From the NCBI GenBank assembly GCA_964576925.1, contig CAZNWJ010000001.1, positions 744,001-808,000 on the forward strand: a DNA stretch of 64,000 nt, read 5' to 3'. The notes beneath the pieces were generated by a model. The model was not told the origin of the DNA and searched no databases. It saw nothing but the letters and a program-made list of their open reading frames with translations. The position numbers were made by a program, and so were the translations under genes. Positions 15,557-24,731 of this stretch are shown one piece after another (positions within the stretch are counted from its first letter, which is position 1; every line of letters begins with the position of its first letter). Source of the stretch: JADJGC01 sp964576925. Lineage in GTDB: Bacteria > Zixibacteria > MSB-5A5 > CAIYYT01.

Positions 15557-17743
15557 TCAGCGCAGCGAGCTGCTGCGGCCGGCCTTATGAATAGTCAACT
15601 CCCGCAACAATCCGTCGAGATGGTACACCTCGTCGAGCAGGAAGAGGACATAGCGGATATCCACCGCGATCGTGCGCGTCACATCCGGAATGAAGAGATA
15701 GTCCGAGGCCACTCCCTCCCAGTTGCCGTCAAACGCCAGCCCGATCAGCTCGCCTCGGCCGTTGATCACCGGACTGCCGGAGTTGCCACCGGTGATATCA
15801 TTGGTCGTCAGGAAATTGACCGGCACATCCTTGATCACCGGATCTTGATAGCGGCTCTGTTTCTTCTCCCGGCCGAACCGGCTCACCTGCTCCGGAACGA
15901 TAAAGGGATCAGCGCCGGTTTCCTTGGCCAGGACGCCGCTAAGACTCGTCAGGTAGAAATGCCGTTCGCCGTCGCGCGGTGTATAGCCCTTGACCTCGCC
16001 GTAGCTGAGACGCATCGTGCCGTTGGCGTCCGGATACAGGTTGCCATTCTTCCATTCGACGTACGCCTGTATCAATCGCGGTGACAACCGCGTCAGCGCG
16101 CCGGAAAACTCCTTGCTCTGCCGCAGCCGTTCATCCAGTTCGGGACGCAGCGCAACTGCCAATTGGAAGAACGGATCATCCAGCTTTTCCAGTGTGCCCT
16201 GGTCGGCATGCAGCAATGCGAGCCGCGTTGCGATTTCGCCCAACTTGGTGCGGGCAAAGGCGTCATCGAGATACTTTTCCAGCGCCTCGTCCGACATACC
16301 GGCGAAAGTGCTGTCGATCGCTGCGATTCGTTGTCCCTCTGGAAGTGCCAGCGCTTTGCGCAGACCGTATTCCATCTTTTCACGGTCAACCTGTGGCACG
16401 AGGTTGATTTGCAGATCTTCCAGCCACTCGCGGGTCGATGTCGTATCGCGCTCTTGATATCCGCGTTCGCGTTCCAGGTCCGGCTTCTGCCGCTCGATCG
16501 ACCACTTGTAGAGCCGGCTTGCAACGGCCAGGTACTCCGCCGACCGGGTCAGCCGCGATAGGACGAAATCCTTTTCATCATTCGCGCGCTTGGTCTGGTA
16601 CAGACTGTCCAATTCCGGCAAGACGTGTCCATAGCGGCGCTCCAGTTCCCCCTGCGTCTTGAGGAATTGCTCCAATTGCCGCTCCTCGTTGCGCTTCTTG
16701 TTCAAGATGTCCGCTCTCCTGAACCCCTCCAGCGTGCCGTAGCTGTTCTTCAAGGTGTTGTTGATACTGGCATCGTCTGAGGCCAACCGCAGCGCAATCG
16801 CCGAATCGCGTCGCCCGGCTTCGCTCATGATCTGCAGGTAATCTTCCATCACCTTGATCGAGCGCGGATACTCAAACGATAGCTGATTCTCGATATCAAA
16901 CGAACTGGCGTAGCGCTCGGTGTAGCCCGGGAATCCGAGCGTCATGCAGAAATCCCCTTCACGGATTCCCGCCGCCGAGACGGGCAGATACATCGTCGGC
17001 TGATACGGCACGTTGTCTTTGGCGTATTCCGCCGCGCGGCCATCGGGGCCGACATAGGCGCGCAGGAACGAGAAGTCACCCGTGTGGCGCGGCCACATCC
17101 AGTTGTCGATGTCGCCGCCGTAATTGCCGATAGCGTACGGCGGCACGTACACGATGCGGATATCGCGCAACTCGAGATACTTGTAGAGCATATACTGCTT
17201 GCCGCCGAACATCTTTGCCACCCGGCACTTGATATCGTCGCTGCTTTCGCATTGCTTCACCAACTTCTTGATCGCCAGATCGATCACCCGGTAGCGCTCG
17301 AAATCCGAAATTCCCTCCGCCACGTCAGCCAGCACCTGTTCCGTGACATCTTCGATCGACTGCGTAACGCTGATTTTGTAGCCGATTGCCGGGATTTCTT
17401 CCGCCAGGGTTGGGGCATAAAAACCGTCGCGCAGGTAGTTCTGCTCGATGGTGCTCTGTTGTTGAATTGCATCGAAGGCAACATGATGATTGGTCAGGAT
17501 CAGTCCCTGCGGAGAGACGAACGATCCGGTCGCACCAATCTGTACCACCGCCGCCGCGATACCGGTTCCCTCTGAATTGTAGATCTGTTCCAATGGCAAG
17601 GCCAGGCCTCGTTTGGCCAGATCCTTGAACGAAAGTTTGTCCAGATCGTAAAGTGGCCACATCCCCTCGTCGGCGGATGCCGAGACAAACATGAAAGCAA
17701 TAGCCACAATCGCGGCAATGCGGAAACTATTTCGGTAAATCAA
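15557..17743 (-). CDS. S46 family dipeptidyl-peptidase, DPP7-like
   Basis: A 728-residue exported serine peptidase of clan PA that removes dipeptides from protein N-termini in the periplasm. The start is TTG 17743 with a strong GAGGAGG site. A signal peptide ends near residue 24, before DEGMWPLYDL, the typical mature start. The catalytic His lies in TNHHVAF (H86/H87) and the catalytic Ser in GGNSGSPV (S655). Eighteen residues after the Ser is Gly673 (FDGN). The equivalent residue is Arg in acidic-specific DPP11 and Gly in DPP7-type enzymes, so a preference for hydrophobic P1 residues is inferred. The gene is convergent with tspO. Confidence 0.9.
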   Translation of the reverse strand: MIYRNSFRIAAIVAIAFMFVSASADEGMWPLYDLDKLSFKDLAKRGLALPLEQIYNSEGTGIAAAVVQIGATGSFVSPQGLILTNHHVAFDAIQQQSTIEQNYLRDGFYAPTLAEEIPAIGYKISVTQSIEDVTEQVLADVAEGISDFERYRVIDLAIKKLVKQCESSDDIKCRVAKMFGGKQYMLYKYLELRDIRIVYVPPYAIGNYGGDIDNWMWPRHTGDFSFLRAYVGPDGRAAEYAKDNVPYQPTMYLPVSAAGIREGDFCMTLGFPGYTERYASSFDIENQLSFEYPRSIKVMEDYLQIMSEAGRRDSAIALRLASDDASINNTLKNSYGTLEGFRRADILNKKRNEERQLEQFLKTQGELERRYGHVLPELDSLYQTKRANDEKDFVLSRLTRSAEYLAVASRLYKWSIERQKPDLERERGYQERDTTSTREWLEDLQINLVPQVDREKMEYGLRKALALPEGQRIAAIDSTFAGMSDEALEKYLDDAFARTKLGEIATRLALLHADQGTLEKLDDPFFQLAVALRPELDERLRQSKEFSGALTRLSPRLIQAYVEWKNGNLYPDANGTMRLSYGEVKGYTPRDGERHFYLTSLSGVLAKETGADPFIVPEQVSRFGREKKQSRYQDPVIKDVPVNFLTTNDITGGNSGSPVINGRGELIGLAFDGNWEGVASDYLFIPDVTRTIAVDIRYVLFLLDEVYHLDGLLRELTIHKAGRSSSLR

Positions 17744-17866
17744 GTGAACCTCCTCGATGGAAAGCAGTAATAAGGAGCAATTTTACCAGTATACAAGGGG
17801 AAACTCGCGGCGTTATGCTATTGCGGACATCTGCGCCTGCAAGTGAATGCTCTTCACCAGATACGA

Positions 17867-17894
17867 AGGCCGATCAGATCGCCCTGATCGGCCT
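17867..17894 (-). terminator. 11-bp perfect hairpin between two minus-strand genes
   Basis: AGGCCGATCAG and CTGATCGGCCT form an 11-bp stem around a 6-base loop. It lies 25 bases after the stop of the saccharopine-dehydrogenase-like gene and upstream of the S46 gene. No T-run follows on the minus strand. It probably separates the two transcripts or protects the first. Confidence 0.6.
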
Positions 17895-17918
17895 CCATAA
17901 CTGCCAACTAGTCTTGGG

Positions 17919-19157
17919 TTACTTCTTGGTGCTGATGACTTCCAAAATGTTGATCTTCCGCTTCTTTAGTTCCTTCATGAACCAGGTGTAGTTGTCGCCG
18001 TAAATACAGTCCTCCGGCGGCACAATCCCCTTCTCTTTGATCTTGCCCTTCAGCAGCAGGCGCACTGCCAGGGCCACCGGGAAGCCGGTGACGCGCATCA
18101 TCGACGAGATGTTGTTCTTTTTGTCCGCCGTGTCCCACATGAAGTATTCGATCTTGACATTCTTCGCGCCCTTCTTGCCGGTCAACGTGTTGTACATCAC
18201 GCAGACATCGGTCTCGCCCGGGCGCGCCTTCAGCCGCGGCGTGATAATCGACAGCAGGAACTCGCGCGGCGATATCTTCTGACCGTTGAATTCCACCGGA
18301 TCGGCATCAAGCATACCGCACTCTTTCAACGTCTGGACGCTCTGCCAGTGGCTCGGCCAACGCACTGTTTTTTCCGAGAACTCCTTTAGTTTCGGACGGG
18401 TGAAAATGAAACTCGGCATCCCCGGCGTCACCGCGCATTCCAGCATCTCGTTCTTGCCAAACTTACTGAACTTGAACGGCTCCAACTCGCCGGCGGCGTT
18501 AATCTCGACGATCTTGCCGCGCCGGATCACCTTGACCTTGATCATGTACTCGCGCAGCACGTGTTCGAACGCCCAGGTTATCATGTAGCGCAACGGGTGA
18601 TTGGCGGCATCTTTCTTAGAGGGAATTCCGCCGACCCGCGCCACCGCGACCTCCGACTTGTCGATCTTCCGCATCCCCTCCCCCAGCGTCACGTTGCTCA
18701 GACCCGGCGCGAAGCCCATACCGTCGATGAAAGTCACATTGTTCTTGATCGCCGTCTCGTGAATCCAGTCACCGTATTCATCGAGCGTCATCCCGGCAGG
18801 TAACTCCAAGCCTTCGACTTCATACGCGTCCGGACGTCGGTGGTACTCCTCCAGCATATCAACGATGTTGAGTCCGTTTTCGACCGCGCAGTGGGCAACC
18901 TTGTAGCTCGTTTTGCGGTCCGGCATCGCCAGCGCGCCGACATCGTATCCACGCATCACTTCCGCCAATGCCGCCTTGTCGTTGACATCCACCACGTGCA
19001 GGACAATCTTATCGCTCCCGATCCATTGCTTGACCCGTTCGAGCGCATCCAGTCGGCGACCGGTGATGCCGATCGCGGTAATGCTATCGTCTTTGGCCAA
19101 ATCCCAGGCTACGGCCGATCCAATTTTCCCGGAGCCTCCAAACACGAGCGCTTTCAT
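17919..19157 (-). CDS. Saccharopine dehydrogenase family protein
   Basis: The product is 412 residues from ATG 19157, which has a perfect GGAAGGAG upstream; the open frame further up is non-coding in character. The N-terminal Rossmann fold starts MKALVFGGSGKIGSAVAWDL (G-x-G-x-x-G variant). A central DGMGFAPGLSNVTLGEG matches the saccharopine-reductase-like substrate domain. Family members include saccharopine dehydrogenase and lysine 6-dehydrogenase, so lysine or a related amino acid is a plausible substrate, but no lysine-pathway gene is adjacent. A basic C-terminus (KKRKINILEVISTKK) closes it. Cytoplasmic, probably monocistronic. Confidence 0.83.
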   Translation of the reverse strand: MKALVFGGSGKIGSAVAWDLAKDDSITAIGITGRRLDALERVKQWIGSDKIVLHVVDVNDKAALAEVMRGYDVGALAMPDRKTSYKVAHCAVENGLNIVDMLEEYHRRPDAYEVEGLELPAGMTLDEYGDWIHETAIKNNVTFIDGMGFAPGLSNVTLGEGMRKIDKSEVAVARVGGIPSKKDAANHPLRYMITWAFEHVLREYMIKVKVIRRGKIVEINAAGELEPFKFSKFGKNEMLECAVTPGMPSFIFTRPKLKEFSEKTVRWPSHWQSVQTLKECGMLDADPVEFNGQKISPREFLLSIITPRLKARPGETDVCVMYNTLTGKKGAKNVKIEYFMWDTADKKNNISSMMRVTGFPVALAVRLLLKGKIKEKGIVPPEDCIYGDNYTWFMKELKKRKINILEVISTKK

Positions 19158-19838
19158 CGCGAAACTCCTTCCGTTTGTTAACCTCAAAATGGCCACAGAT
19201 ACTTTGAAATCGAATCTCTCGCGATCGATCCCAACCGACTTAGGCCACACGTGAAATGTGTTCAGTCTCAGGTCGCGGCCAGTGCACAACGAGAGATGGC
19301 CAGGACGATCAACCCGGCTTCGACAATGCCCATCAACCCTCCACCGCTGGTAACTTCAGATGTAAAGGCATAATAGGTTCACCAGTGTCGCTGTCAACGG
19401 AAATTCGACAAAACTATCGCTGTTTGTGGTCGATTCCGCCCTTGGAGCGGGAAATCACGAGCACTTGCCGCTCCTACCCCGCCATCAAATCGAAGTCGTA
19501 TGCGCTTTGGAAAACCGTGTAGCTTGATCAATCTGGCCAATCGAAGGGGCTGCTTGACCTCGGTTATTCCGAAAAGAATTTACAAGAATCAACGAACACG
19601 GACACAAACATCTGCGTCAGCGCAATCCCTTGTAGGGCAGTGCATTACAGATGATCCTGCTACCGTACAACGAGATAGGACAGATAACTTTCGTTAACTC
19701 CGGCGCTCTCCATTTTGTTACGCAACTGCGTTCGCTGCTTTGGTGCCTCCGACAAGTGTTTCAACCACGCTTTCCGCTTGGCTATCTGAGGCACTCGAGT
19801 AAATTGCTGTCCGAATTCTTTTAGTCTGACTTTCTCAG
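19158..19838. other. Long intergenic stretch without a recognised gene
   Basis: About 680 bases between the divergent saccharopine-dehydrogenase-like and PaaK-like genes. I see no tRNA, strong terminator or member of the repeat families. Short frames are present on both strands but none has a ribosome site plus a recognisable protein. It must hold the promoters of both flanking genes. A weak GATTCCGC/GCGGGAAATC near-palindrome occurs around 19432-19456. Confidence 0.5.
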
Positions 19839-21200
19839 ATGACAGTACTTGAAAATCTCCGCAGACTCCGGCACACACTTGTTCCGCTGCCCGTCAAATA
19901 CGGCCGCCGCTTTCGCGAGGTCTTCGCGTTTCTGCAGCTACATCAGACACGAAGTCGGGACGAGATCGCTTTTTACCAATGGCGGCGGATCAGCGACCTC
20001 CTCCACTACGCCTATCGGCATGTCCCGTTCTACCGGCGTCGTTTCGCCGAAATCGGCCTTGATCCCGGCGATGTCAAGACTCGCGATGACTTCGCAAGAA
20101 TCCCCTGCATAACTCGAGAAGATGTCACCGAGTGCCTCGAAGAACTGAAATCCGACGAGTTTCACCGCCTCCAACCTGTCCAGACTGTCACCAGCGGAAC
20201 CAGCCGCGACCGCTTAAGAATTTTCCGATCAGCCGAGGCCGAAGTCTGGCGCAAGGCGATCATGTGGCGGCACTTCTTTAACATCGGCTATCAATTTCGG
20301 CAGCCCCGTGCCCAATTCACCGGGACTCTGCGTTTCTTGAAGGATCACGACCAGATGCCGATCGACTACAACGAGAATCTGCTGATGATCGAGCAGTTTT
20401 CCATTCGCCACGAACACGCACCGGCGATATACCGCCGCATGCGTGATTTTGCGCCGCGTTTGATCTATTGCCAGCCGGCGAATCTCTCGACTCTGATTCT
20501 GCACTTCGAAGACAACAACCTCGAGCCCTTCCCCGTGCCGATCGTCTACACAACGGGCGAGATGATCTATCCGCAATACCGCCGGGCTATCGAGTCGTTT
20601 TTCAGCGCCCGCATTGTCGACTATTATGGCAACCGCGAAAACACCGTCGCCGCGATGCAAATGTCCGACGGTAGAAAGTATATCCAGAGCGAGTACTGCT
20701 ATCTTGAATTCGTGAATGACACCGCTGCTCCCATAGCGAATCAACCTACCGAAATCGTGGCAACATCCCTGGTCAACTACGCCGTCCCGCTGATCCGCTA
20801 TCACACGGATGATCTTGGCATCTATCACGGCTTTCCTGACGACGCGGTGGCCAACTACCCGGTGATGTCGATCACCGGCGGTCGCGGTAAGGACCTGATT
20901 CTTTCGCGCAATGGGCTGATCTACCCGCAGGTCGAGTTCTCCATCAATGCCGACAAGTTTCAACGCGTCCGGGTCGAGCAGTTAGCGATCGATCACTTGC
21001 ACATCACCTTTGTCCCGACCCGTCGCTTTGAAGGCGACAACGATCAGGAATTTCTGCTCAAGGCTTATCGAGACTATTTTGGACCGGACTTTCGCTTTAC
21101 TATCGAACGCGTTGCTGATATTCCCCTGACCGCATCCGGGAAAAACAAGCTCTATGTCTCGCAAATGGCTATGGAGTACCTCCGCAAACGACAAACTTGA
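19839..21200 (+). CDS. PaaK/CapK-like adenylate-forming enzyme
   Basis: A 453-residue protein resembling phenylacetate-CoA ligases and CapK-type proteins. The N-terminal part has LLHYAYRHVPFYRRRFAEIG, the standard opening. The phosphate-binding loop is TVTSGTSRDR, in place of the canonical S/T-S-G-T-T-G. The A5-type motif is DYYGNRENTVAAM and the A7-A8 region is LIRYHTDDLG then TGGRGKDLILSRNG. The C-terminal ADIPLTASGKNKLYVS contains the catalytic-lysine-type PLTxSGK. Such enzymes activate carboxylates as acyl-adenylates. The substrate is not evident and there is no phenylacetate or capsule operon here. The next gene starts about 115 bases downstream. Confidence 0.8.
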   Translation: MTVLENLRRLRHTLVPLPVKYGRRFREVFAFLQLHQTRSRDEIAFYQWRRISDLLHYAYRHVPFYRRRFAEIGLDPGDVKTRDDFARIPCITREDVTECLEELKSDEFHRLQPVQTVTSGTSRDRLRIFRSAEAEVWRKAIMWRHFFNIGYQFRQPRAQFTGTLRFLKDHDQMPIDYNENLLMIEQFSIRHEHAPAIYRRMRDFAPRLIYCQPANLSTLILHFEDNNLEPFPVPIVYTTGEMIYPQYRRAIESFFSARIVDYYGNRENTVAAMQMSDGRKYIQSEYCYLEFVNDTAAPIANQPTEIVATSLVNYAVPLIRYHTDDLGIYHGFPDDAVANYPVMSITGGRGKDLILSRNGLIYPQVEFSINADKFQRVRVEQLAIDHLHITFVPTRRFEGDNDQEFLLKAYRDYFGPDFRFTIERVADIPLTASGKNKLYVSQMAMEYLRKRQT

Positions 21201-21315
21201 GAGGGGTTGCCCAGAAAAAACTAACACCACGCATAGGACAATTTCTCTTGCCGCTCGTATATCTATCCATGACCACGCAACCATGTCTTTCTCGACCCAT
21301 AGGAGATTTTCGCAG

Positions 21316-23358
21316 ATGATCAACCGGTCCCTCAAACTCGCATTCCTGATCCTGGGTGCATTGTTGAGTTCAGCGTTCTCGACTGCGCTTGACGCCGAAT
21401 CACTTCGCGGCGTTACAACCTCGCATATCGATCGCAAAGCTGATCCATGCATCGATTTCAACCAGTTTGCCAATGGCGCCTGGCTCGATGCCAATGAGAT
21501 TCCCCCGGATCGCGCTTCCTGGGGCGCCTGGGGAGAGCTCTACGAAGCCAACATCCAACAATTGAAGTCCGTGATCGAAGCTTCCGCCGCTTCGCAACGC
21601 ACACCCGGCTCGATTGAGCAAAAGATCGCCGACTTTCATGCTGCCGCCATGGACACCGCAGCCATCGAAGCCGCGGGAATCAAACCCCTGGCTGCCGAAC
21701 TGAAGGCGATCGCCGACATCAAGACCGCCGCAGACCTGGAAACGGCAATCGCGCGCCTGCATCGCCTGGGAATCAATATCCCGTTTGGCGTCTGGGTCTA
21801 TCAGGATGCCAAGAACAGCAGATTGAATATCGCCAACATTCATCAGAGCGGATTGGGCTTGCCCGATCGCGAGTACTACCTCAGCGACGATGCGGAGACA
21901 GCCGAGATTCGCGGCAAATACCAGCAGCATGTTCGCCGCATCCTCGAGTTGGCGGGCGACAGTCCGGAGATCGCTACTAATGCTGCCGAACGCATCCTCG
22001 CTTTTGAAACCCGGCTGGCCAAGGCCTCCATGACCCCCGTTCAACAGCGCGACCCCGATTCTACTTACAACAGTATGAGCATCGCTGAGCTAACAGGTCA
22101 CAGCGGAAACTTCAACTGGCAGCGCTACTTCGCCGCCCTCGGACAGGCTGATCCGGGCCGCGTCAACGTCGCCCAGAAGGTCTTCGTGCAAGAAGTTGGA
22201 GTCATGTCCAGAGAGACGTCGCTCGACGATTGGAAAGCTTATCTGCGTTTTCATCTATTAGAAAGTGCCGCCCCCTACTTGAGCAGCGCCTTCGTCAACG
22301 AAGACTTTGACTTCAATGCCCGCACCATGCAGGGACGCAAGGAACTCCGTCCGCGCTGGAAACGCGTGATCAACCAGATGGACAATTCGCTTGGCGAATT
22401 ATTGGGGCGCCTTTACGTCGAGAAGTATTTTCCGGCGTCCTCCAAGCAACACGTTGAGCAAATGGTCGTAAATCTCAAAGCGGCTTTGCGCGACCGTCTG
22501 GCCGCGATTGACTGGATCACCGAACCAACCCGCCTCCAGGCGTTTCGCAAGCTCGACGCTATCAACTGGAAAATCGGCTATCCGGCCAAATGGCGCGATC
22601 ATTCAACGCTCACCATTAAAACCGACAGCTATGCACAAAACGTCTTCCGGGCTACCGAATACGCCGCCCAATTCGAAATCGACAAGATCAACAAGCCGTA
22701 TGACCCCAATGAATTCGGAATGACCCCGCCGACCATCAACGCCTACTACAGCGCCTTGAGCAATGAAATCGTTTTTCCAGCCGGAATCTTGCAGCCGCCG
22801 TTCTTCGATCCGGGCGTGGATGACGCCATCAATTACGGCGCCATCGGCGCCGTGATCGGCCACGAACTGACCCACGGCTTCGACGACGAGGGGCGCAAGT
22901 ACGACGCCGAAGGGAATCTCAAAGAGTGGTGGACTCCGGAGGATGCCGCAAAGTTTGAGGAGCGCGCTGAGATGATTCGACAGCAGTACTCCCAGTACGT
23001 CGCCATCGACACCTTCAAAGTCAATGGCGATCTGACATCCGGCGAAAACATCGCCGATCTTGGCGGACTGCGCATTGCCTACTACGCGTACAAGAAATCA
23101 CTTGAAGGCAAGCCCGCGCCGCCGGTGATCGACGGCTTTACGGCGGAGCAGAGATTCTTCATCGGCTTCGCGCACATCTGGCGCAGCAAGATCCGCCCGG
23201 AGGCTGAAAAGATGTATCTCGGAACCGACCCGCATTCGCCGGATCGCTTCCGCATCAACGGCACTCTGGCAAACATGCCGGAATTCGCCGAAGCGTTCGG
23301 TTGCCAACCTGGCAAGTCGTTGCTGCGTCCCGCGGAACAACTCGTCAAGATTTGGTAA
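21316..23358 (+). CDS. M13 family (neprilysin-like) zinc metallopeptidase
   Basis: A 680-residue exported peptidase. ATG 21316 has AGGAG ten bases upstream and is followed by a signal peptide (about residues 1-27). The zinc site is H516-E-L-T-H520 in GHELTHGFDDEGRKYD, with the third ligand E577 in ENIADLGG. The substrate-backbone motif of the family appears as NAYYSALSNEIVFPAG. M13 peptidases cut oligopeptides on the amino side of hydrophobic residues, usually outside the cytoplasm. The C-terminus (CQPGKSLLRPAEQLVKIW) is the expected Cys-containing tail. A strong hairpin follows, so it is probably a single transcription unit. Confidence 0.93.
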   Translation: MINRSLKLAFLILGALLSSAFSTALDAESLRGVTTSHIDRKADPCIDFNQFANGAWLDANEIPPDRASWGAWGELYEANIQQLKSVIEASAASQRTPGSIEQKIADFHAAAMDTAAIEAAGIKPLAAELKAIADIKTAADLETAIARLHRLGINIPFGVWVYQDAKNSRLNIANIHQSGLGLPDREYYLSDDAETAEIRGKYQQHVRRILELAGDSPEIATNAAERILAFETRLAKASMTPVQQRDPDSTYNSMSIAELTGHSGNFNWQRYFAALGQADPGRVNVAQKVFVQEVGVMSRETSLDDWKAYLRFHLLESAAPYLSSAFVNEDFDFNARTMQGRKELRPRWKRVINQMDNSLGELLGRLYVEKYFPASSKQHVEQMVVNLKAALRDRLAAIDWITEPTRLQAFRKLDAINWKIGYPAKWRDHSTLTIKTDSYAQNVFRATEYAAQFEIDKINKPYDPNEFGMTPPTINAYYSALSNEIVFPAGILQPPFFDPGVDDAINYGAIGAVIGHELTHGFDDEGRKYDAEGNLKEWWTPEDAAKFEERAEMIRQQYSQYVAIDTFKVNGDLTSGENIADLGGLRIAYYAYKKSLEGKPAPPVIDGFTAEQRFFIGFAHIWRSKIRPEAEKMYLGTDPHSPDRFRINGTLANMPEFAEAFGCQPGKSLLRPAEQLVKIW

Positions 23359-23377
23359 GACCCGTTTAGACCAATCT

Positions 23378-23413
23378 GTGAAACGGCCGACCGCTCGTCG
23401 GCCGTTTCACTTT
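23378..23413 (+). terminator. Intrinsic terminator of the M13 peptidase gene
   Basis: GTGAAACGGCCGAC and GTCGGCCGTTTCAC form a perfect 14-bp stem with a 5-base loop, 20 bases after the stop, followed by a short TTT run. Confidence 0.8.
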
Positions 23414-23517
23414 CCCGCCCTCAACCAAGTTTGTTATTTACACCCCGGCGCTCCCCGCATATCTTCAAGCAGTCCAGAAAAATCGCATCGCGTTCGCCGT
23501 AACGTAAGGAGGCAGCC

Positions 23518-24720
23518 ATGATGGCAATCGTTGTTAGGATCGCTTTGATCTTCGCCGGGCTTTGTACGGTAAGTGCAGCACAGAGCTACCGTGCGTTCTT
23601 CTTCGATCAGAAATCGGATGTCGCCAAGGAATTTGAGAAGCAGATGGTAGGCGCGCGCGACACTCTTATAGAGTTCCTGCGCACTGCACAGGCGCCCGGA
23701 GTCCATGCCGCGCGCGGATTGAGTGCTGCGCAACAGTCGCAGCTCAGCGAATCTATCAAGTCTGTGCTGGAGGCAAGCCGGAATCGAAACAGATCAGCAC
23801 GCGAAACCGTCAAGGAAGCTCTCGAGAGGATGCAGCCGGGGCATTTAGGATTGAAGGAGGGCGATGGATCCGTGCCGGTGCTCTCTCCGGTCGTTCGGGC
23901 GACCGAGAAGATATTGATCGACCTCCAGACCAACTTCAGCCTGGAAGACCGCGAAGCCATCAAACACCATTTTGCCCGCTACGGCGAAACCCCGCCGGCA
24001 ATTGACAGCAAAGATGACAGGGGATTCGTCACAACACCCTTTCTGCAGGCCAGTGAAGAGGATGGTGATTTCTTCTCCAGCCTGAAACCCGGCGCTTTTG
24101 TCGGTGCCATCGAAACCGTGCGATTGAGCAAGTCCCGCGCCAATCCCGATTCGTCGGGTTTTCCCTGGAAGATGGACATCAAGGCGGGATTGGTCTTTGC
24201 CGGCGGTCTTGAAGTTGACGACACCCTCGATTACAAGCGTGCCCTCCTGTATCCCGGCACGATGAATGTTCTTATCGCGGCCAATGTGCGCCCTCCGTTC
24301 CTGAACGGTCGCTTCGCCAGGATTTCGCTGCCGAACTTGACGGCCGGCTTGAAATTCGTTCCGGGATTGAGCGATACCGGCGCGACAATAGTGCAACTCT
24401 CCGTGGCTTGTGGCGCCGCTTTGCAGATCAAGAGCTCGATCATGGCATACGGTCAGGTCATTTGGAGTCGACACGATCTCACCTCCGAATCCGAGACCAG
24501 TTTCGGAGCCGCTTTTCCAACCGCCGTCGACAGCGATGGCGATGTTCATTCCCGGGTCACGCAATATTTCCTGGGACTGCAATTCTCTGTGGGCGAAAAA
24601 GAATCGCAGGGGCGCTATTTCTATCTGGAATGGCGCAAACTGGATCCCGGCTGCCGTCTCGGCGCCCCCGGGGGCAACAAGTTCCTGACCTTTGGTTTTC
24701 GCAACGAAATCACTTTATAA
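23518..24720 (+). CDS. Exported protein of unknown function
   Basis: A 400-residue protein with an ideal ribosome site (GGAGG) and a signal peptide ending near residue 21 (VSAAQS). The N-terminal third is helical and charged (DVAKEFEKQMVGARDTLIEF). The C-terminal half alternates hydrophobic and polar residues as in beta-sheet-rich or barrel proteins, ending GGNKFLTFGFRNEITL. I recognise no family. The next gene starts 11 bases on, so the two form an operon. Its partner carries a beta/gamma-crystallin module. Confidence 0.7.
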   Translation: MMAIVVRIALIFAGLCTVSAAQSYRAFFFDQKSDVAKEFEKQMVGARDTLIEFLRTAQAPGVHAARGLSAAQQSQLSESIKSVLEASRNRNRSARETVKEALERMQPGHLGLKEGDGSVPVLSPVVRATEKILIDLQTNFSLEDREAIKHHFARYGETPPAIDSKDDRGFVTTPFLQASEEDGDFFSSLKPGAFVGAIETVRLSKSRANPDSSGFPWKMDIKAGLVFAGGLEVDDTLDYKRALLYPGTMNVLIAANVRPPFLNGRFARISLPNLTAGLKFVPGLSDTGATIVQLSVACGAALQIKSSIMAYGQVIWSRHDLTSESETSFGAAFPTAVDSDGDVHSRVTQYFLGLQFSVGEKESQGRYFYLEWRKLDPGCRLGAPGGNKFLTFGFRNEITL

Positions 24721-24731
24721 AGGAGGACATT

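Noticed and set aside
19660..19878. Short minus frame in the 19.2-19.8 kb gap
   Set aside because: It starts inside the PaaK-like coding region, lacks a ribosome site and matches nothing I recognise.
20229..20963. Minus-strand frame opposite the PaaK/CapK-like gene
   Set aside because: No ribosome site and no recognisable family; the + frame carries adenylation motifs.
24408..24731. N-terminal extension of the beta/gamma-crystallin gene
   Set aside because: It overlaps the preceding gene in another frame; the ATG at 24732 has an ideal AGGAGG site.
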